A stretch of DNA of 64,000 nucleotides from an uncultured Mucilaginibacter sp. (GCA_903891475.1 CAITEP010000043.1:1-64000); one strand, 5' to 3'; shown: positions 1 to 10,515, counted from the stretch's first letter. Numbers and translations: made by a program. Notes: a model not told the origin generated them from the sequence alone.

Positions 1-196
1 CCAGCTCATGTTTATCGTCGCAAATATTATTGCTGGCAAGTTGCACTCCTGCAGAGCTTGTTTCTCCTTATATCTGCTTGGGCTAGTTAGCAATTTTTCT
101 AATCATTTCCACCAACTATTTTTGTCATCATTACCTTTTTTGTCTCTATTCTTAAAGACCGTATTTTAAAACAATCCCATATCAGGAATTGCCTTT
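1..196. other. Left edge, no assignable gene
   Basis: A reading frame on the plus strand is open from base 1 to a TAG at 88-90 (about 29 codons), and short open stretches also exist on the minus strand. None shows a motif I recognise, so I cannot say whether a gene enters from the left. The rest up to the gcvP stop codon is AT-rich with nothing recognisable. Confidence 0.2.
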
Positions 197-3082
197 TTAT
201 TCAATCACACTCTCTTCAAAAGCATATTCTTCAAGCGGAGGGCAACTGCAAATAAGTGTCCTATCGCCATAAGTATCATTCACCCTACCTACCGATGGCC
301 AAAATTTGTTGGCTGCTACATAAGGCAATGGGAATGCCGCTTTTTGGCGTGTATATGGATGCTCCCATTCGTTTGCTGTAATGACCGACGCGGTATGCGG
401 CGCGTTTTTCAATGGGTTATCTGTTTTGTCGGATAAGCCTTTTTCTACATTGTCAATTTCATGCCTGATTGAAATCATGGCATCGCAAAAGCGGTCGAGT
501 TCGTGCTTAGGTTCTGATTCTGTTGGCTCCACCATAACCGTACCCGCAACCGGGAACGAAACTGTAGGCGCATGGAAACCATAATCCATCAATCGCTTGG
601 CTATATCCGTTACCTCAATGCCGAATACTTTAAAGGCTCGGCAATCTAAAATCATTTCGTGCGCGCACCTGCCATTGGCTCCGGTGTACAATACCGGATA
701 ATGATGTTCTAACCGGGTTTTTATATAGTTGGCGTTTAATATGGCATAACGGGTAGCCTCCGTCAATCCGGCTCCGCCCATCATGGCGATGTAGGCATGC
801 GAGATAACTAAAATTGAGGCCGAACCCCAAGGTGCCGCAGATACAGCGTGGATTGATTTTCCACGCTCAATATTTACTACCGAATGCCCCGGTAAAAACG
901 GCACAAGGTGTTTGGCCACGCCTATTGGGCCCATACCCGGGCCGCCGCCACCATGTGGTATGCAGAAGGTTTTATGCAGGTTTAAGTGACAAACATCGGC
1001 ACCGATGCTGGCAGGACTTGTAAGACCAACCTGCGCGTTCATGTTAGCACCATCCATGTAAACTTGTCCGCCATTTTGGTGAACAATTTCGCAAATCTCA
1101 ATAATCGATTCTTCAAAAACGCCATGGGTTGATGGATAAGTAACCATCAATGCGGATAATTCGTTTTTGTATTGCTCCGCTTTCGCCTTTAAATCGGCAA
1201 CATCAATATTTCCGTTGTCATCGCATTTCACTACCACTATCTTCATGCCTGCCATAGCCGCCGAAGCCGGGTTAGTTCCATGAGCCGAAGAAGGTACCAA
1301 GGCAATATTACGGTGACTATCGCCCCTATCGGCATGGTAGGCACGTATGACCATCAGCCCAGCGTATTCACCTTGAGCGCCAGCGTTTGGCTGTAAGCTC
1401 ATGGCCGCGAAACCTGTAATTTCACTCAACCAAGCGTTCAATTCATCAAATAACTGCATATAGCCACCAACTTGGTCGGTTGGGGCAAATGGGTGTATTT
1501 TACCAAATTCGGACCAGGTAACCGGTATCATTTCGGTGGTAGCATTCAGCTTCATGGTACATGAGCCAAGCGCAATCATTGAATGGCATAAGGATAAATC
1601 CTTTGCCTCTAATGATTTGATATAGCGCAACATCTCGTGCTCCGAGTGGTGCGAATTAAATACCGGATGCGTTAATATAGCCGATTCACGTTGTAAATCG
1701 GCAGGTATCAATGTATCAATATTCGCGGCAAGGCCATCAACCTCTGCCAATGTTTTGCCTTTTACCTTCGCAAAAAAACGGGTAATGGTTTTAATATCCT
1801 CTAACGAGGTTGTTTCATCAACGGTAATAGAAGTAACTGAACCGGCATAATGAAAATTCATTTCATTGTTTACCGCTTCGGCATGTATAGGGCCTGTTAA
1901 ATCGCCCAACTCAAACTTCAGGGTATCAAAAAAAGCATTATTGAGCTGTTTGTAGCCTAATTGCTGTAGCGTTTTTGAAAGCAGCACTGCCAAACCATGC
2001 ACTCTTTGGGCAATTAATTGAATGCCTTTAGGTCCATGATATATGGCATACATGCTAGCCATAATAGCCAGCAAAGCTTGCGCGGTACAAATATTTGAGG
2101 TGGCCTTATCTCTGCGGATATGTTGTTCGCGGGTTTGCAAAGCCATACGTAAGGCATAGTTTCCGGCACTATCAATGGTTACCCCAATAATTCTGCCCGG
2201 TAACGAGCGTTTGTATTCTTCCTTAGTAGCAAAGAAAGCGGCATGCGGGCCACCAAAACCCATAGGTACGCCAAAACGCTGTGTTGAACCAACCACAATA
2301 TCGGCACCCCACTCGCCCGGAGGCGTAAGCAATACCAAACTCAATAAATCGGCAACTACGGTAAGTTTAATGCCTAAATGGTGCGCTTTTTCGGCAAAAT
2401 CCTTGTAATTATAAACCTCGCCATTACCAGCCGGGTATTGTACAATAGCACCAAACATTTGCTCGCTTAGGTTAGCAGTTAGGTGGTTACCAATTACAAG
2501 CTCAATGCCATAAGGCTGTGCCCTGGTTTTTAAAACATCAATGGTTTGCGGGAACAACTCTTCGGATACAAAAAACAGGTTGGCGTTATTGTTTTTACGC
2601 AAACTATATTGCATGAACATTGCTTCGGCGGCAGCGGTACCTTCATCTAACAAGGAAGCATTGGCAATTTCCATCCCGGTAAGGTCAATCACCATGGTTT
2701 GAAAATTAAGCAAAGCTTGTAAACGTCCTTGCGCAATTTCGGCCTGATAAGGGGTGTATTGGGTGTACCATCCGGGGTTTTCTAAAATATTGCGTTGTAT
2801 TACACCGGGTACTATTACGTCATAATAACCCTGACCAATAAACGATTTGAAAACTTTATTTTTTGAAGCGGTTTGTTTTAGTGAATTCAGATAATCAAAC
2901 TCGCTTTTTGCAGCGGGCAAATTAAGTGGTGCTTTTAAGCGGATATTTTGAGGGACAGTTTGTTCTATTAATTCATCCAAGGTACTTACGCCTATGGATT
3001 TTAACATTTTTTCGGTATCGGCTTGGTTAGGCGCTATGTGGCGCGATTGGAATTGCTCCTGGTAATTAATATCTAATTTCAT
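197..3082 (-). CDS. gcvP: Glycine dehydrogenase (decarboxylating), P protein
   Basis: P protein of the glycine cleavage system. It decarboxylates glycine with pyridoxal phosphate and passes the aminomethyl group to the lipoyl arm of GcvH. At 961 residues it has the full length of the single-chain (fused P1+P2) form. The PLP lysine is in the motif [16 protein letters not shown], around Lys704, followed by the glycine-rich loop. I chose the ATG at 3082 over the TTG one codon upstream. A promoter-like ATTG-N20-TACCTTTG lies just upstream. The partner gcvH is at 44.75 kb, not adjacent, and gcvT is not in the window. The identification is firm. Confidence 0.97.
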   Translation of the reverse strand: MKLDINYQEQFQSRHIAPNQADTEKMLKSIGVSTLDELIEQTVPQNIRLKAPLNLPAAKSEFDYLNSLKQTASKNKVFKSFIGQGYYDVIVPGVIQRNILENPGWYTQYTPYQAEIAQGRLQALLNFQTMVIDLTGMEIANASLLDEGTAAAEAMFMQYSLRKNNNANLFFVSEELFPQTIDVLKTRAQPYGIELVIGNHLTANLSEQMFGAIVQYPAGNGEVYNYKDFAEKAHHLGIKLTVVADLLSLVLLTPPGEWGADIVVGSTQRFGVPMGFGGPHAAFFATKEEYKRSLPGRIIGVTIDSAGNYALRMALQTREQHIRRDKATSNICTAQALLAIMASMYAIYHGPKGIQLIAQRVHGLAVLLSKTLQQLGYKQLNNAFFDTLKFELGDLTGPIHAEAVNNEMNFHYAGSVTSITVDETTSLEDIKTITRFFAKVKGKTLAEVDGLAANIDTLIPADLQRESAILTHPVFNSHHSEHEMLRYIKSLEAKDLSLCHSMIALGSCTMKLNATTEMIPVTWSEFGKIHPFAPTDQVGGYMQLFDELNAWLSEITGFAAMSLQPNAGAQGEYAGLMVIRAYHADRGDSHRNIALVPSSAHGTNPASAAMAGMKIVVVKCDDNGNIDVADLKAKAEQYKNELSALMVTYPSTHGVFEESIIEICEIVHQNGGQVYMDGANMNAQVGLTSPASIGADVCHLNLHKTFCIPHGGGGPGMGPIGVAKHLVPFLPGHSVVNIERGKSIHAVSAAPWGSASILVISHAYIAMMGGAGLTEATRYAILNANYIKTRLEHHYPVLYTGANGRCAHEMILDCRAFKVFGIEVTDIAKRLMDYGFHAPTVSFPVAGTVMVEPTESEPKHELDRFCDAMISIRHEIDNVEKGLSDKTDNPLKNAPHTASVITANEWEHPYTRQKAAFPLPYVAANKFWPSVGRVNDTYGDRTLICSCPPLEEYAFEESVIE

Positions 3083-3109
3083 CAATACTTGCCCCTTTTA
3101 AATTTTTTA

Positions 3110-3141
3110 CAAAGGTACAAAATTGCCATTTCACTAACAAT
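3110..3141 (-). promoter_or_regulatory. Promoter of gcvP
   Basis: Read on the minus strand this is ATTG, a 20-base spacer, then TACCTTTG, matching the Bacteroidota -33/-7 consensus (TTTG, TAnnTTTG). Transcription would start near 3103, about 20 bases before the gcvP ATG. Confidence 0.6.
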
Positions 3142-3183
3142 GGCTTAACATATATTGACAGAACTGTTACAGGGAATTATTAA

Positions 3184-4107
3184 CTAAAGCTCGCTCAACT
3201 TATCGACCATTACCTCACTAATTTTTTTGTACGATTCGTAGGTCCAACCAGCCACATGCGGAGTTAATATTACCTTACCCGATTTACGCAACTCGTTATA
3301 CCAAGGCTCCTCGGCAAGCGCCGGGAATTTTTCGGTTTCTAAAACATCCAAACCCGCACCTAAAACTTTTCCTTGCTTAATGGCATTTAAAACCGCCAAG
3401 GTATCTACAATTTTCCCTCTCGATGTATTGAGCAAAAATATAGGCTTTTTAAAATGGAACAGATATTCCTCGTTTACCAGGTTCAAGGTTTCTTTTGTTA
3501 ATGGGATATGTAAGCTTAGTATATCACTTTTTTTAACAATTTGTTCCATGCTTACTTCGGTTACATACATGTCGCTAAAGCCTGTTTTGTATTTATCGTA
3601 AGCAATCACATCAACATCAAAACCTAAAAGCTTCGTAGCAAAACTTTTACCCATATGCCCATAGCCAATAATGCCAACTGTTTTTCCCTTAAGTTCGTAA
3701 CCCCGGTTGGCTTCTCGCTTCCATACGCCATTTCTTATTTCGCCATCAGCTACCAAAAAGTTGTTCATCAGCGCAAGCAATAAACCTATGGCATGTTCGC
3801 CAACTGCATCCATATTTCCTTCGGGTGCATTAATTAAAGTAATATGCTTTTGTTCGGTATACGGTACATCAATATTATCCATACCCGCACCTGCCCGGCA
3901 AATAAAACGCAGCTTGGTGGCAACATCCAAAAATTCCTTATTTACCTTAAATTTAGAACGTATTACCAAACCTATATAGTCGCCTATTATGGGTAATACT
4001 TCATCCAGCTTTATTAACGGTTGGTAATTACAGTTATAACCTAGTTCGGTGGCCCTTTCAATAAAAATAGGGTCAATATCATCAACAATAAGGATATTTC
4101 TTTTCAA
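3184..4107 (-). CDS. D-2-hydroxyacid dehydrogenase (phosphoglycerate dehydrogenase-like)
   Basis: NAD-dependent D-isomer 2-hydroxyacid dehydrogenase of 307 residues. It has the dinucleotide-binding motif VGIIGYGHMGKSFA near residue 145, the NTSRGKIVD segment carrying the substrate-binding Arg, and the ILTPHVAGWTYES segment with the catalytic His. It lacks the C-terminal ACT regulatory domain of long SerA enzymes, so a role in serine synthesis is possible but unproven. Glyoxylate or hydroxypyruvate reduction are alternatives. The start is TTG at 4107, because an in-frame stop lies two codons upstream and no ATG is nearby. A TAGATTTG box sits about 22 bases upstream. Confidence 0.85.
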   Translation of the reverse strand: MKRNILIVDDIDPIFIERATELGYNCNYQPLIKLDEVLPIIGDYIGLVIRSKFKVNKEFLDVATKLRFICRAGAGMDNIDVPYTEQKHITLINAPEGNMDAVGEHAIGLLLALMNNFLVADGEIRNGVWKREANRGYELKGKTVGIIGYGHMGKSFATKLLGFDVDVIAYDKYKTGFSDMYVTEVSMEQIVKKSDILSLHIPLTKETLNLVNEEYLFHFKKPIFLLNTSRGKIVDTLAVLNAIKQGKVLGAGLDVLETEKFPALAEEPWYNELRKSGKVILTPHVAGWTYESYKKISEVMVDKLSEL

Positions 4108-4128
4108 CGTTTATAGTATTTGAAGGTG

Positions 4129-4136
4129 CAAATCTA
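4129..4136 (-). promoter_or_regulatory. -7 box upstream of the hydroxyacid dehydrogenase gene
   Basis: The minus strand reads TAGATTTG, an exact TAnnTTTG match. Its predicted start point near 4122 leaves a leader of about 15 bases before the TTG start at 4107. No clear -33 TTTG was seen. Confidence 0.45.
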
Positions 4137-4263
4137 TCAGAAATCAACATTATTGAAAATGAAATTAACAATTTGATAAATAAATAACATTCGTATTAAA
4201 TTACTATCAAATTTGTTAATAATGTTACCAAAAAATTGACAATTTGAAATCGCGTTTTTTAAT

Positions 4264-4980
4264 TTAAGCCGCTGTAGATATATATTTTACCAAACTCCGC
4301 TTTGCAACAGGTAGTAAAGTTTCTTCCAGCGGAAAGCTGATATCGCTTTGAACATAATACACCGCAGGGTTTGGCATAAATTTATTCCTTCTAATCAGGC
4401 TTAACTTCAAGGTTTCGGGGGTATTGGTGATGCTTTGCTCATAGGTGTCAACAAAACTTATGTTGATGCCCCTGTATTTATCGTCCTTGTTTTCAAATAT
4501 GGTTATTTGGTACTCGTACACCCAATTGGTTTTTTCAATACCGTTGCGTAACGAAAAATAGCCATGATAAGGCATTAATGGTACGATGCCAATAGGGTCG
4601 ATATTCAGCCTACTTTCCACAAAATCATAAATCTCCTTCCCAATCTTTATGGCAGGATCCATGTTTTCTATAGCGAATAAAATAATTTCTTCGATATCCT
4701 TCATCGAGCTATCGTCTTCAATTATTTTTTGATAGGTAAGTTTTACTGCGGCGATATCGGCCTTGGTTAATCGTTGTGGGAAGGCTTGTTGCAATACCGA
4801 TTTATTTTTTTTGAAAAATAGCAAGTTATTAAAATGAAAAATCAAATCGGCCAGGTTTGGGTAAAGCTCACTTTTATTAAAACTCCGGTTAATTTCCTGC
4901 AAGTAATCAAGTAAAATATATTTTTTATATTCAAAATCGATGGTGCCTTCAATAAACCAATTTTTGCTTAACTCCTTCAT
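4264..4980 (-). CDS. Hypothetical protein
   Basis: A 238-residue soluble protein that I do not recognise. There is no signal peptide or membrane segment. The N-terminal half looks helical and rich in charged and aromatic residues. The C-terminal half (about 130-230) looks like a beta-rich domain, with alternating hydrophobic stretches around WVYEYQITIF and AVYYVQSDISFPLEE. It stands alone between the hydroxyacid dehydrogenase and the divergent RsmI-like gene. Base composition resembles its neighbours, so it is probably a lineage-conserved gene rather than an import. Confidence 0.7.
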   Translation of the reverse strand: MKELSKNWFIEGTIDFEYKKYILLDYLQEINRSFNKSELYPNLADLIFHFNNLLFFKKNKSVLQQAFPQRLTKADIAAVKLTYQKIIEDDSSMKDIEEIILFAIENMDPAIKIGKEIYDFVESRLNIDPIGIVPLMPYHGYFSLRNGIEKTNWVYEYQITIFENKDDKYRGINISFVDTYEQSITNTPETLKLSLIRRNKFMPNPAVYYVQSDISFPLEETLLPVAKRSLVKYISTAA

Positions 4981-5115
4981 TTTTAATACTCCTTTCAGTG
5001 TTTTAACTATTCATTTTAAGTTTTTTGATGTTGATGTTTAACTAGCGTCTGTAATTTTAAAACAGATTTTATTTGTTAAGCCCTTAAATTAAACAAAAAA
5101 GAGCAATTTTGCAAT

Positions 5116-5826
5116 ATGCCTTTTGGAACCCTTTATTTAATACCTGTACCCCTTGCCGAAAACGCGGCCGATAGTTCGTTTACACCCTACCTTGTAAACC
5201 GCATCAACAGCGTAAATGAATATATTGTAGAAAACGAAAAAACCGCGCGAAAATTTTTAAAGGAAGCCGGATTAAAAACGCCTCAAAGCGAATTGATTAT
5301 TCACGATTATAGCAAACATAACCGTGAAAATAATACCGCCGATTTTTTTAAGGGCCTGCAAGCGGGTAATGATGTGGGTTTGATGAGTGAGGCTGGTTGC
5401 CCCGGCATTGCCGACCCTGGTGCAGGTATTGTAGAAAAAGCGCACCGCATGGGTATCAAGGTGGTACCTTTGGTTGGGCCAAGCTCCATTTTATTGGCCT
5501 TAATGGCTTCGGGCTTTAACGGACAGAGCTTTGTTTTTCATGGTTATTTACCGATTGATAAGGTGGAGAGAACCAAAAAGGTAAAAGAATTGGAACACCT
5601 GGCCGAAAAGCATAAGCAAACCCAAATATTTATTGAAACGCCTTTCCGTAATAATTCATTGCTTGACGATATACTGAAAACGGCTCAAGCCAAAACTAGA
5701 CTTTGCATAGCCTGCGATTTAACCTCCCCTACTGAATTTGTTCAAACAAAAACCATCGCCGAATGGCAAAAAAAAGTACCGGAATTACATAAACGACCAA
5801 CCATTTTCCTGTTGTTCCATAAATAA
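5116..5826 (+). CDS. SAM-dependent methyltransferase, RsmI-like (tetrapyrrole methylase fold)
   Basis: A 236-residue protein of the tetrapyrrole (corrin/porphyrin) methylase superfamily. It has the RsmI-like N-terminal segment LYLIPVPLAE and the SAM-pocket segment GLMSEAGCPGIADPGAGIV (about residues 93-111). A second, more canonical RsmI is encoded at 29.6-30.3 kb, so this is the divergent paralogue whose target is unknown to me. The stop codon is followed two bases later by the ATG of the flavin monooxygenase, so the two are probably co-transcribed. The family call is firm, the substrate is not. Confidence 0.85.
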   Translation: MPFGTLYLIPVPLAENAADSSFTPYLVNRINSVNEYIVENEKTARKFLKEAGLKTPQSELIIHDYSKHNRENNTADFFKGLQAGNDVGLMSEAGCPGIADPGAGIVEKAHRMGIKVVPLVGPSSILLALMASGFNGQSFVFHGYLPIDKVERTKKVKELEHLAEKHKQTQIFIETPFRNNSLLDDILKTAQAKTRLCIACDLTSPTEFVQTKTIAEWQKKVPELHKRPTIFLLFHK

Positions 5827-5828
5827 AT

Positions 5829-7430
5829 ATGATTACTGAGGGTACACATACACAAGTTTTGATTGTTGGCGCAGGGCCTTCGGGATTAATGATGGCCGCG
5901 CAGTTGCTACGTTATGGTATACAACCCATTATTATTGATAGCAAAAAAGGTATAACTGCTTTCTCCAAAGCCTTAGCGGTACATGCCCAAACCCTCGAAA
6001 TTTACCGGCAAATGGGTATTGCAGACACGGCTATTCAATACGGCAAGCCTATTAGGGCAGTAACGATTAATCAGAAAAATAAGCAACTAGCGTTAATTTC
6101 ATTAAAAAATGTTGGGGAAGGATTAACGCCATACCCCTACTTGCTATCGTACAAACAAAATGAAAACGAACAATTATTGCTTAACTACTTGAGCCAAAAT
6201 TGTTGTCCGGTTTATTGGGATACTGAGCTTATAAACATCAACCAGGATGAAAATCGGGTTAAAGTAACTTTGAATCATCATAATTCTGAAGTAAATTTAA
6301 CTTGCGACTGGCTAATCGGTGCCGATGGGATGCATAGTAGGGTAAGGCAATTATTGAAAATACCTTTTACGGGCAAAACCTACCCGGGTTGGTTTTGTGT
6401 AGCGGATATAGTATCGGATAATAGCGAGTTGGTGGAAGATGAGATGACCGATTTTATTGATAAAGATGGATTCGCCGCTTTTTTGCCCCTTGCCGAAAAA
6501 AACAGTTTCAGGGTGGCTGCTAATGTACCCCAGTTTAATACAGACCCAAACGAGTTAAATTTTGAACACCTGCGCCCCTTTTTAAAATCAATAACAGGTA
6601 TTGATGTGCAGGCTCAAAAAGTATTGTGGTTTTCGGTTTATCAAATTCATAAGCGTATGGCCGATAATTTTAGAAACCAACACTGCTTTTTAATAGGCGA
6701 TGCGGCACACGTACATTCCCCGGCTGGTGGGCAAGGCATGAACACCGGCATACAGGATGGGTATAATCTGGCTTGGAAACTGGCAGGTGTAATAAATGGC
6801 AATTATGCGGAAACTATTTTGGATAGCTATGCCGCGGAGCGGATGCCAGTAGCAAAAAGAATACTGAAATCAACAGATCGAGTTTTTAGCTTAATTATCT
6901 CTAAAAATTGGTTTGTCAATATTTTTAAGCGGCATTTTTTACCTAAACTGCTCAATTTTGTGTGGAGCAAGGAACATTTTAGAAAGGCTATTTTTAAACA
7001 GATTTCGCAAATTGGCATCAACTACCGTACAAGCAAGCTTAACCTGCACCTTAGTTCAGGGATAAAAATAAAAGCAGGCGACCGATTGCCCTACATCATC
7101 ATATATGATGAAAAGCGACAGTTGGATACCGATTTGCACGAATGGTGCAGCAAACCCGGCTTTACCTTATTAATACTAGGCAAGTTTGAGGAAATGTTTT
7201 TATTTAATACCGCCCGTTGGATTACCTTAAAATACCCTAACCTGCTTAACTTTTATTACCTACCACCAAGCGGAAAAAATCTGGCTGTTTTTGAAGCTTT
7301 TGAGGTAAACCCACATTTACAAAAGGCCATTATTATACGCCCGGATATGCATATTGGCTATATGAATGATATGGTTGATTTAAAAACAATGGACAACTAC
7401 CTGCAAAATGTTGTTGGGATAATTGGGTAG
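5829..7430 (+). CDS. FAD-dependent aromatic monooxygenase (PHBH family)
   Basis: A 533-residue flavoprotein monooxygenase. The N-terminal Rossmann motif VLIVGAGPSGLMMAAQLL (about 9-26) binds the ADP part of FAD. The DG motif WLIGADGMHSRVRQL lies in the middle, and GDAAHVHSPAGGQGMNTG is the second FAD motif, where the ribityl chain binds. The roughly 110-residue C-terminal tail resembles the thioredoxin-like domain seen in PheA/MhpA/Rdm-type hydroxylases. The substrate is probably an aromatic or polyketide ring, but nothing nearby identifies it. It is translationally close to the RsmI-like gene upstream. Confidence 0.85.
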   Translation: MITEGTHTQVLIVGAGPSGLMMAAQLLRYGIQPIIIDSKKGITAFSKALAVHAQTLEIYRQMGIADTAIQYGKPIRAVTINQKNKQLALISLKNVGEGLTPYPYLLSYKQNENEQLLLNYLSQNCCPVYWDTELININQDENRVKVTLNHHNSEVNLTCDWLIGADGMHSRVRQLLKIPFTGKTYPGWFCVADIVSDNSELVEDEMTDFIDKDGFAAFLPLAEKNSFRVAANVPQFNTDPNELNFEHLRPFLKSITGIDVQAQKVLWFSVYQIHKRMADNFRNQHCFLIGDAAHVHSPAGGQGMNTGIQDGYNLAWKLAGVINGNYAETILDSYAAERMPVAKRILKSTDRVFSLIISKNWFVNIFKRHFLPKLLNFVWSKEHFRKAIFKQISQIGINYRTSKLNLHLSSGIKIKAGDRLPYIIIYDEKRQLDTDLHEWCSKPGFTLLILGKFEEMFLFNTARWITLKYPNLLNFYYLPPSGKNLAVFEAFEVNPHLQKAIIIRPDMHIGYMNDMVDLKTMDNYLQNVVGIIG

Positions 7431-7597
7431 ATAAAACACTAAATTTTTAACAACCCAAACTCATATGTTTGATAAAATTTAATACTTTTATTAATTATTG
7501 AAGATTATAATTGTATATTGTTTTAAAAATCGCTTTGAATTTAATTTGACAAATTTTTGAACAATTAAATGCTTCAATTGCAAATAGAGGAATTTTT

Positions 7598-8785
7598 ATG
7601 AAATCAGATAAAATTGGTATTTTTTCTTTCTTTGCTGGAGCAGGTTTCCTTGACCTTGGCTTTGAAAGAACAGGTTTTTATGAAACCTTATTTGTGAATG
7701 AATATCATAAAGCATTTATGGACATTTACATTGCCTCAAGAAAGTCATTAAAAATTGCCCCACCTCAATATGGTCACCATGTTTGTGATATTACTGATTT
7801 TCTAACCAATTTAAATTCTCTTTGGCTAAAAAACGATTTAGAAGAAGCAAAAAAAAACTATAAGCATATTGGTTTTATAGGAGGCCCTCCTTGCCCTGAC
7901 TTTTCTGTTGCAGGTAAAAATCGTGGCAAAGAAGGTGAAAATGGCAAACTTTCAGGTACTTATATTGAATTGATTTGTTCAAATAAGCCTGATTTCTTCT
8001 TATTCGAAAATGTTAAAGGACTATATAGAACAAAAAAACATAGGGAGTTTTTTGATTCCCTAAAACTAAAATTAATTAAATCCGGCTATTATTTAACGGA
8101 AAAGTTGATTAATTCAATTGAATTTGGTGCTCCGCAAAACAGAGAAAGGATTATTTTAATTGGCTTTCAAAAAAACATGCTTAATAACTGTGGATTTAAA
8201 CTTAATGGTTCTTCTATAATTAAAAACTTCAATTGGGATCAAAAATATAATTCAAAAGATATTTTTAAAATTGAATGGCCAAGCCAAAATTTATTTAGTG
8301 AAAATTCCACTTTGCCAAAACCAGATAACGTACCTATGGAGTTGACAGTAGAATATTGGTTTAAGAAAAACGAAGTTTTAGAGCACCCAAATAGTAGTCA
8401 TTATTTTACTCCTAGAGCCGGTTTATCAAAATTCTTGACAATAAATGAGGGAGATGACTTAAAAAAATCATATAAACGGCTTCATCGATGGCGTTACTCA
8501 CCAACCGCGGCATATGGCAATAATGAAGTTCATCTCCATCCATATAAAGCAAGGCGGATATCTGTTGCCGAAGCACTTGCAATACAGTCTTTGCCAAAGG
8601 AATTTTTTATTCCATCTAGCATAACATTATCTAACATGTTTAAGACAATTGGCAATGGCGTTCCTTATTTGGTTGGCTATGGTTTAGCTCAAAGTATCTT
8701 AAACTTTATATTTAACAATCCCATTAAAGATTTAGAAGTTGCATATGAACAAATTAACGGCAGCGAACTTAGTAGCATTCATTAA
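7598..8785 (+). CDS. DNA (cytosine-5) methyltransferase
   Basis: A 395-residue type II C5-cytosine methyltransferase. Motif I is FFAGAGFLDLGF (about 11-22). Motif IV is GGPPCPDFS with catalytic Cys99 (PCP rather than the commoner PCQ). Motif VI is ENVKG (137-141), motif VIII is GAPQNRERI (177-185), and motif X is TIGNGVPYLVGYGLA near the C-terminus. The target recognition domain should lie at roughly 190-330. All catalytic motifs look intact. The gene is more AT-rich than its neighbours, which suggests transfer, and it overlaps the restriction enzyme gene by 41 bases. The recognition site cannot be read from sequence alone. Confidence 0.93.
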   Translation: MKSDKIGIFSFFAGAGFLDLGFERTGFYETLFVNEYHKAFMDIYIASRKSLKIAPPQYGHHVCDITDFLTNLNSLWLKNDLEEAKKNYKHIGFIGGPPCPDFSVAGKNRGKEGENGKLSGTYIELICSNKPDFFLFENVKGLYRTKKHREFFDSLKLKLIKSGYYLTEKLINSIEFGAPQNRERIILIGFQKNMLNNCGFKLNGSSIIKNFNWDQKYNSKDIFKIEWPSQNLFSENSTLPKPDNVPMELTVEYWFKKNEVLEHPNSSHYFTPRAGLSKFLTINEGDDLKKSYKRLHRWRYSPTAAYGNNEVHLHPYKARRISVAEALAIQSLPKEFFIPSSITLSNMFKTIGNGVPYLVGYGLAQSILNFIFNNPIKDLEVAYEQINGSELSSIH

Positions 8786-9839
8786 TCAACTTGACAAGAA
8801 CCTTTCATACAACTATCTAAATCCTAGGAACAAAGGTTTAATTCAAGTTGTAGGTGTCGATTTGCCAGAGGGACCAATCCGAATAAAAAGATGGAATCCA
8901 TCAAAAAAGCAAGTTTCATCGAAAAGTAAAATTGAATCAATATCATCTGAATTAATTTGGCGAATTGCAAATGCGCTTCATCCTAATCAGCCGATAAATT
9001 TTGATAGAGTATTAGGTGCGAGCTATAATACTAGAAGTGTTTTAGAAACTCTTCTTGCTTATACTCCTCAATTTCATTTTTGTTTCCCAGGCCGAATCGA
9101 AAGTATTAGGAGTAAATCGAGTGTTAAAAAAGGGCACAAACACTTAATGTGGACTCCTCAAAACCTACATGATTTAGGTATTCCGAAGGAAATTAAAACT
9201 GATATTGTTATCTCGGAAGTTCAAACATTGGAAGCTTCCTACGATGCCTTAATTGTAAATCAGGATGGTGGTACACCGTTAGATATAAAGCTTGACAGAA
9301 GGCATGCTCAAATTCAAATAGCTTTATATTTTATTGGGCATCAACTAAAATTTAGAACATGGATTGCACAAAATGACAAAGGTATTCAATACCAAAATAA
9401 AAGGTTAGGCGAGTTTGATGGTGTTATTACATCTTTAAGGGATGAGAAATTAATGTCTGCTTACGAGGACGCTACGAAAGCTGCATTGTTGATAGATTGT
9501 ATCTGGTTCAAAAATGGAAAGTTAATGCCTGCTGTTATGGAAATTGAACATTCAACAGGGGTTACTAGTGGATTATCCTGAATGAAAAATTTCAAAGATA
9601 AGTTTCCGCCATTTCCAACACGCTATGTTATTGTTGCACCAGACGAAGCTAGAAATAAGGTAATAAAAGAGGCTAACAAACCCCAATTTCATGATTTAAA
9701 TATCCGTTTCTTTTCATATTCCGCAGTTGAAGAATTATATGCATTATGCCAAAAAAGAAAATTACAAGGGGTTACTGAAGAATTTTTAGATTGTTATATG
9801 GAGCCTATCTTGGATATTGAAGGGTTAAATGTTTATTAA
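8745..9839 (+). pseudogene. Type II restriction endonuclease, interrupted by an in-frame TGA
   Basis: The probable partner of the methyltransferase upstream. The first segment (8745-9581, 278 residues) ends at TGA 9579-9581. The same frame continues directly from ATG 9582 for 85 more residues to 9839. The protein text runs on smoothly as EIEHSTGVTSGLS-stop-MKNFKDKFPP, so the stop replaces one residue, and a CGA-to-TGA change (Arg to stop) would explain it. The segment before the stop contains D and ExEH residues that could belong to a PD-(D/E)xK-type site, but I cannot confirm this. The start is ATG 8745; a TTG two codons earlier is less likely. Either the enzyme is dead, or stop-restart at TGAATG makes two chains. 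Confidence 0.75.
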
Positions 9840-9852
9840 AAAGTTAAAAAAA

Positions 9853-10515
9853 TTATTTAGGCAATTCGGCTAAAACGGTGATGCCGCCTTTTACTACGGC
9901 ACCTAATTCCACTTTAATCTTAGAACCTAAGGGTAAAAAAACATCAACCCGTGAGCCAAATTTTATAAAGCCAAATTGTTTGCCTTGTTCTACCCTATCG
10001 TTTTCGTTTACATACCAAACAATGCGCCTAGCCAATGCCCCGGCTATTTGCCTAAATAACACTACATATCCTTTAGGATTTTCAACCGCTATGGTGGTGC
10101 GCTCGTTTTCGGTGGAGGATTTTGGATGCCAGGCTACCAAATATTTACCCGGATGGTATTTAAAATATTTTACGACGCCCGAAATGGGGTTACGATTAAC
10201 ATGAACATTTAAAGGCGACATGAATACTGATACCTGAATACGGGTATCTTTTAAATATTCCGTTTCCGTCACCTCTTCAATTACCACCACTTTACCATCG
10301 GCAGGACATAATACCATGTTCTCGTTTTGTTTGATGGTGATTTTTGGACTACGGAAAAATTGAACGATAATAACGAACAGGGCGAAAGAGAAGATATAAG
10401 CAATCCACCTAATTAAAAGAGCCTCAGGGATAAAAAAATGCAAAAGGGCGTTTAAAACAAAAATAAACAATATGCAAAGTGCTAGCGAAGTATATCCTTC
10501 TTTATGAAAAGTCAT
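9853..10515 (-). CDS. psd: Phosphatidylserine decarboxylase, short pyruvoyl type
   Basis: Converts phosphatidylserine to phosphatidylethanolamine at the inner membrane. At about 220 residues it belongs to the short family found in Bacteroidota and Rhizobium relatives. Two N-terminal membrane segments (about 7-50) are followed by the segment MSPLNVHVNRNPISGVV and by GFIKFGSRVDVFLPLG. In this family the serine of the GS motif is where the chain cleaves itself to form the pyruvoyl group. I chose ATG 10515 rather than the TTG at 10521. It is the last gene of the leftward CPBP - DUF2007 - cdsA - psd operon, 20 bases after cdsA. Confidence 0.93.
   Translation of the reverse strand: MTFHKEGYTSLALCILFIFVLNALLHFFIPEALLIRWIAYIFSFALFVIIVQFFRSPKITIKQNENMVLCPADGKVVVIEEVTETEYLKDTRIQVSVFMSPLNVHVNRNPISGVVKYFKYHPGKYLVAWHPKSSTENERTTIAVENPKGYVVLFRQIAGALARRIVWYVNENDRVEQGKQFGFIKFGSRVDVFLPLGSKIKVELGAVVKGGITVLAELPK

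Noticed and set aside
1..90. C-terminal end of a gene entering from the left
   Set aside because: Only 29 open codons, with no recognisable sequence. Open stretches exist on both strands, so no call can be supported.
7431..9850. Possible larger defence island around the restriction-modification genes
   Set aside because: The flanking genes are a flavin monooxygenase and phospholipid synthesis genes. No other defence or mobility gene is next to the pair.
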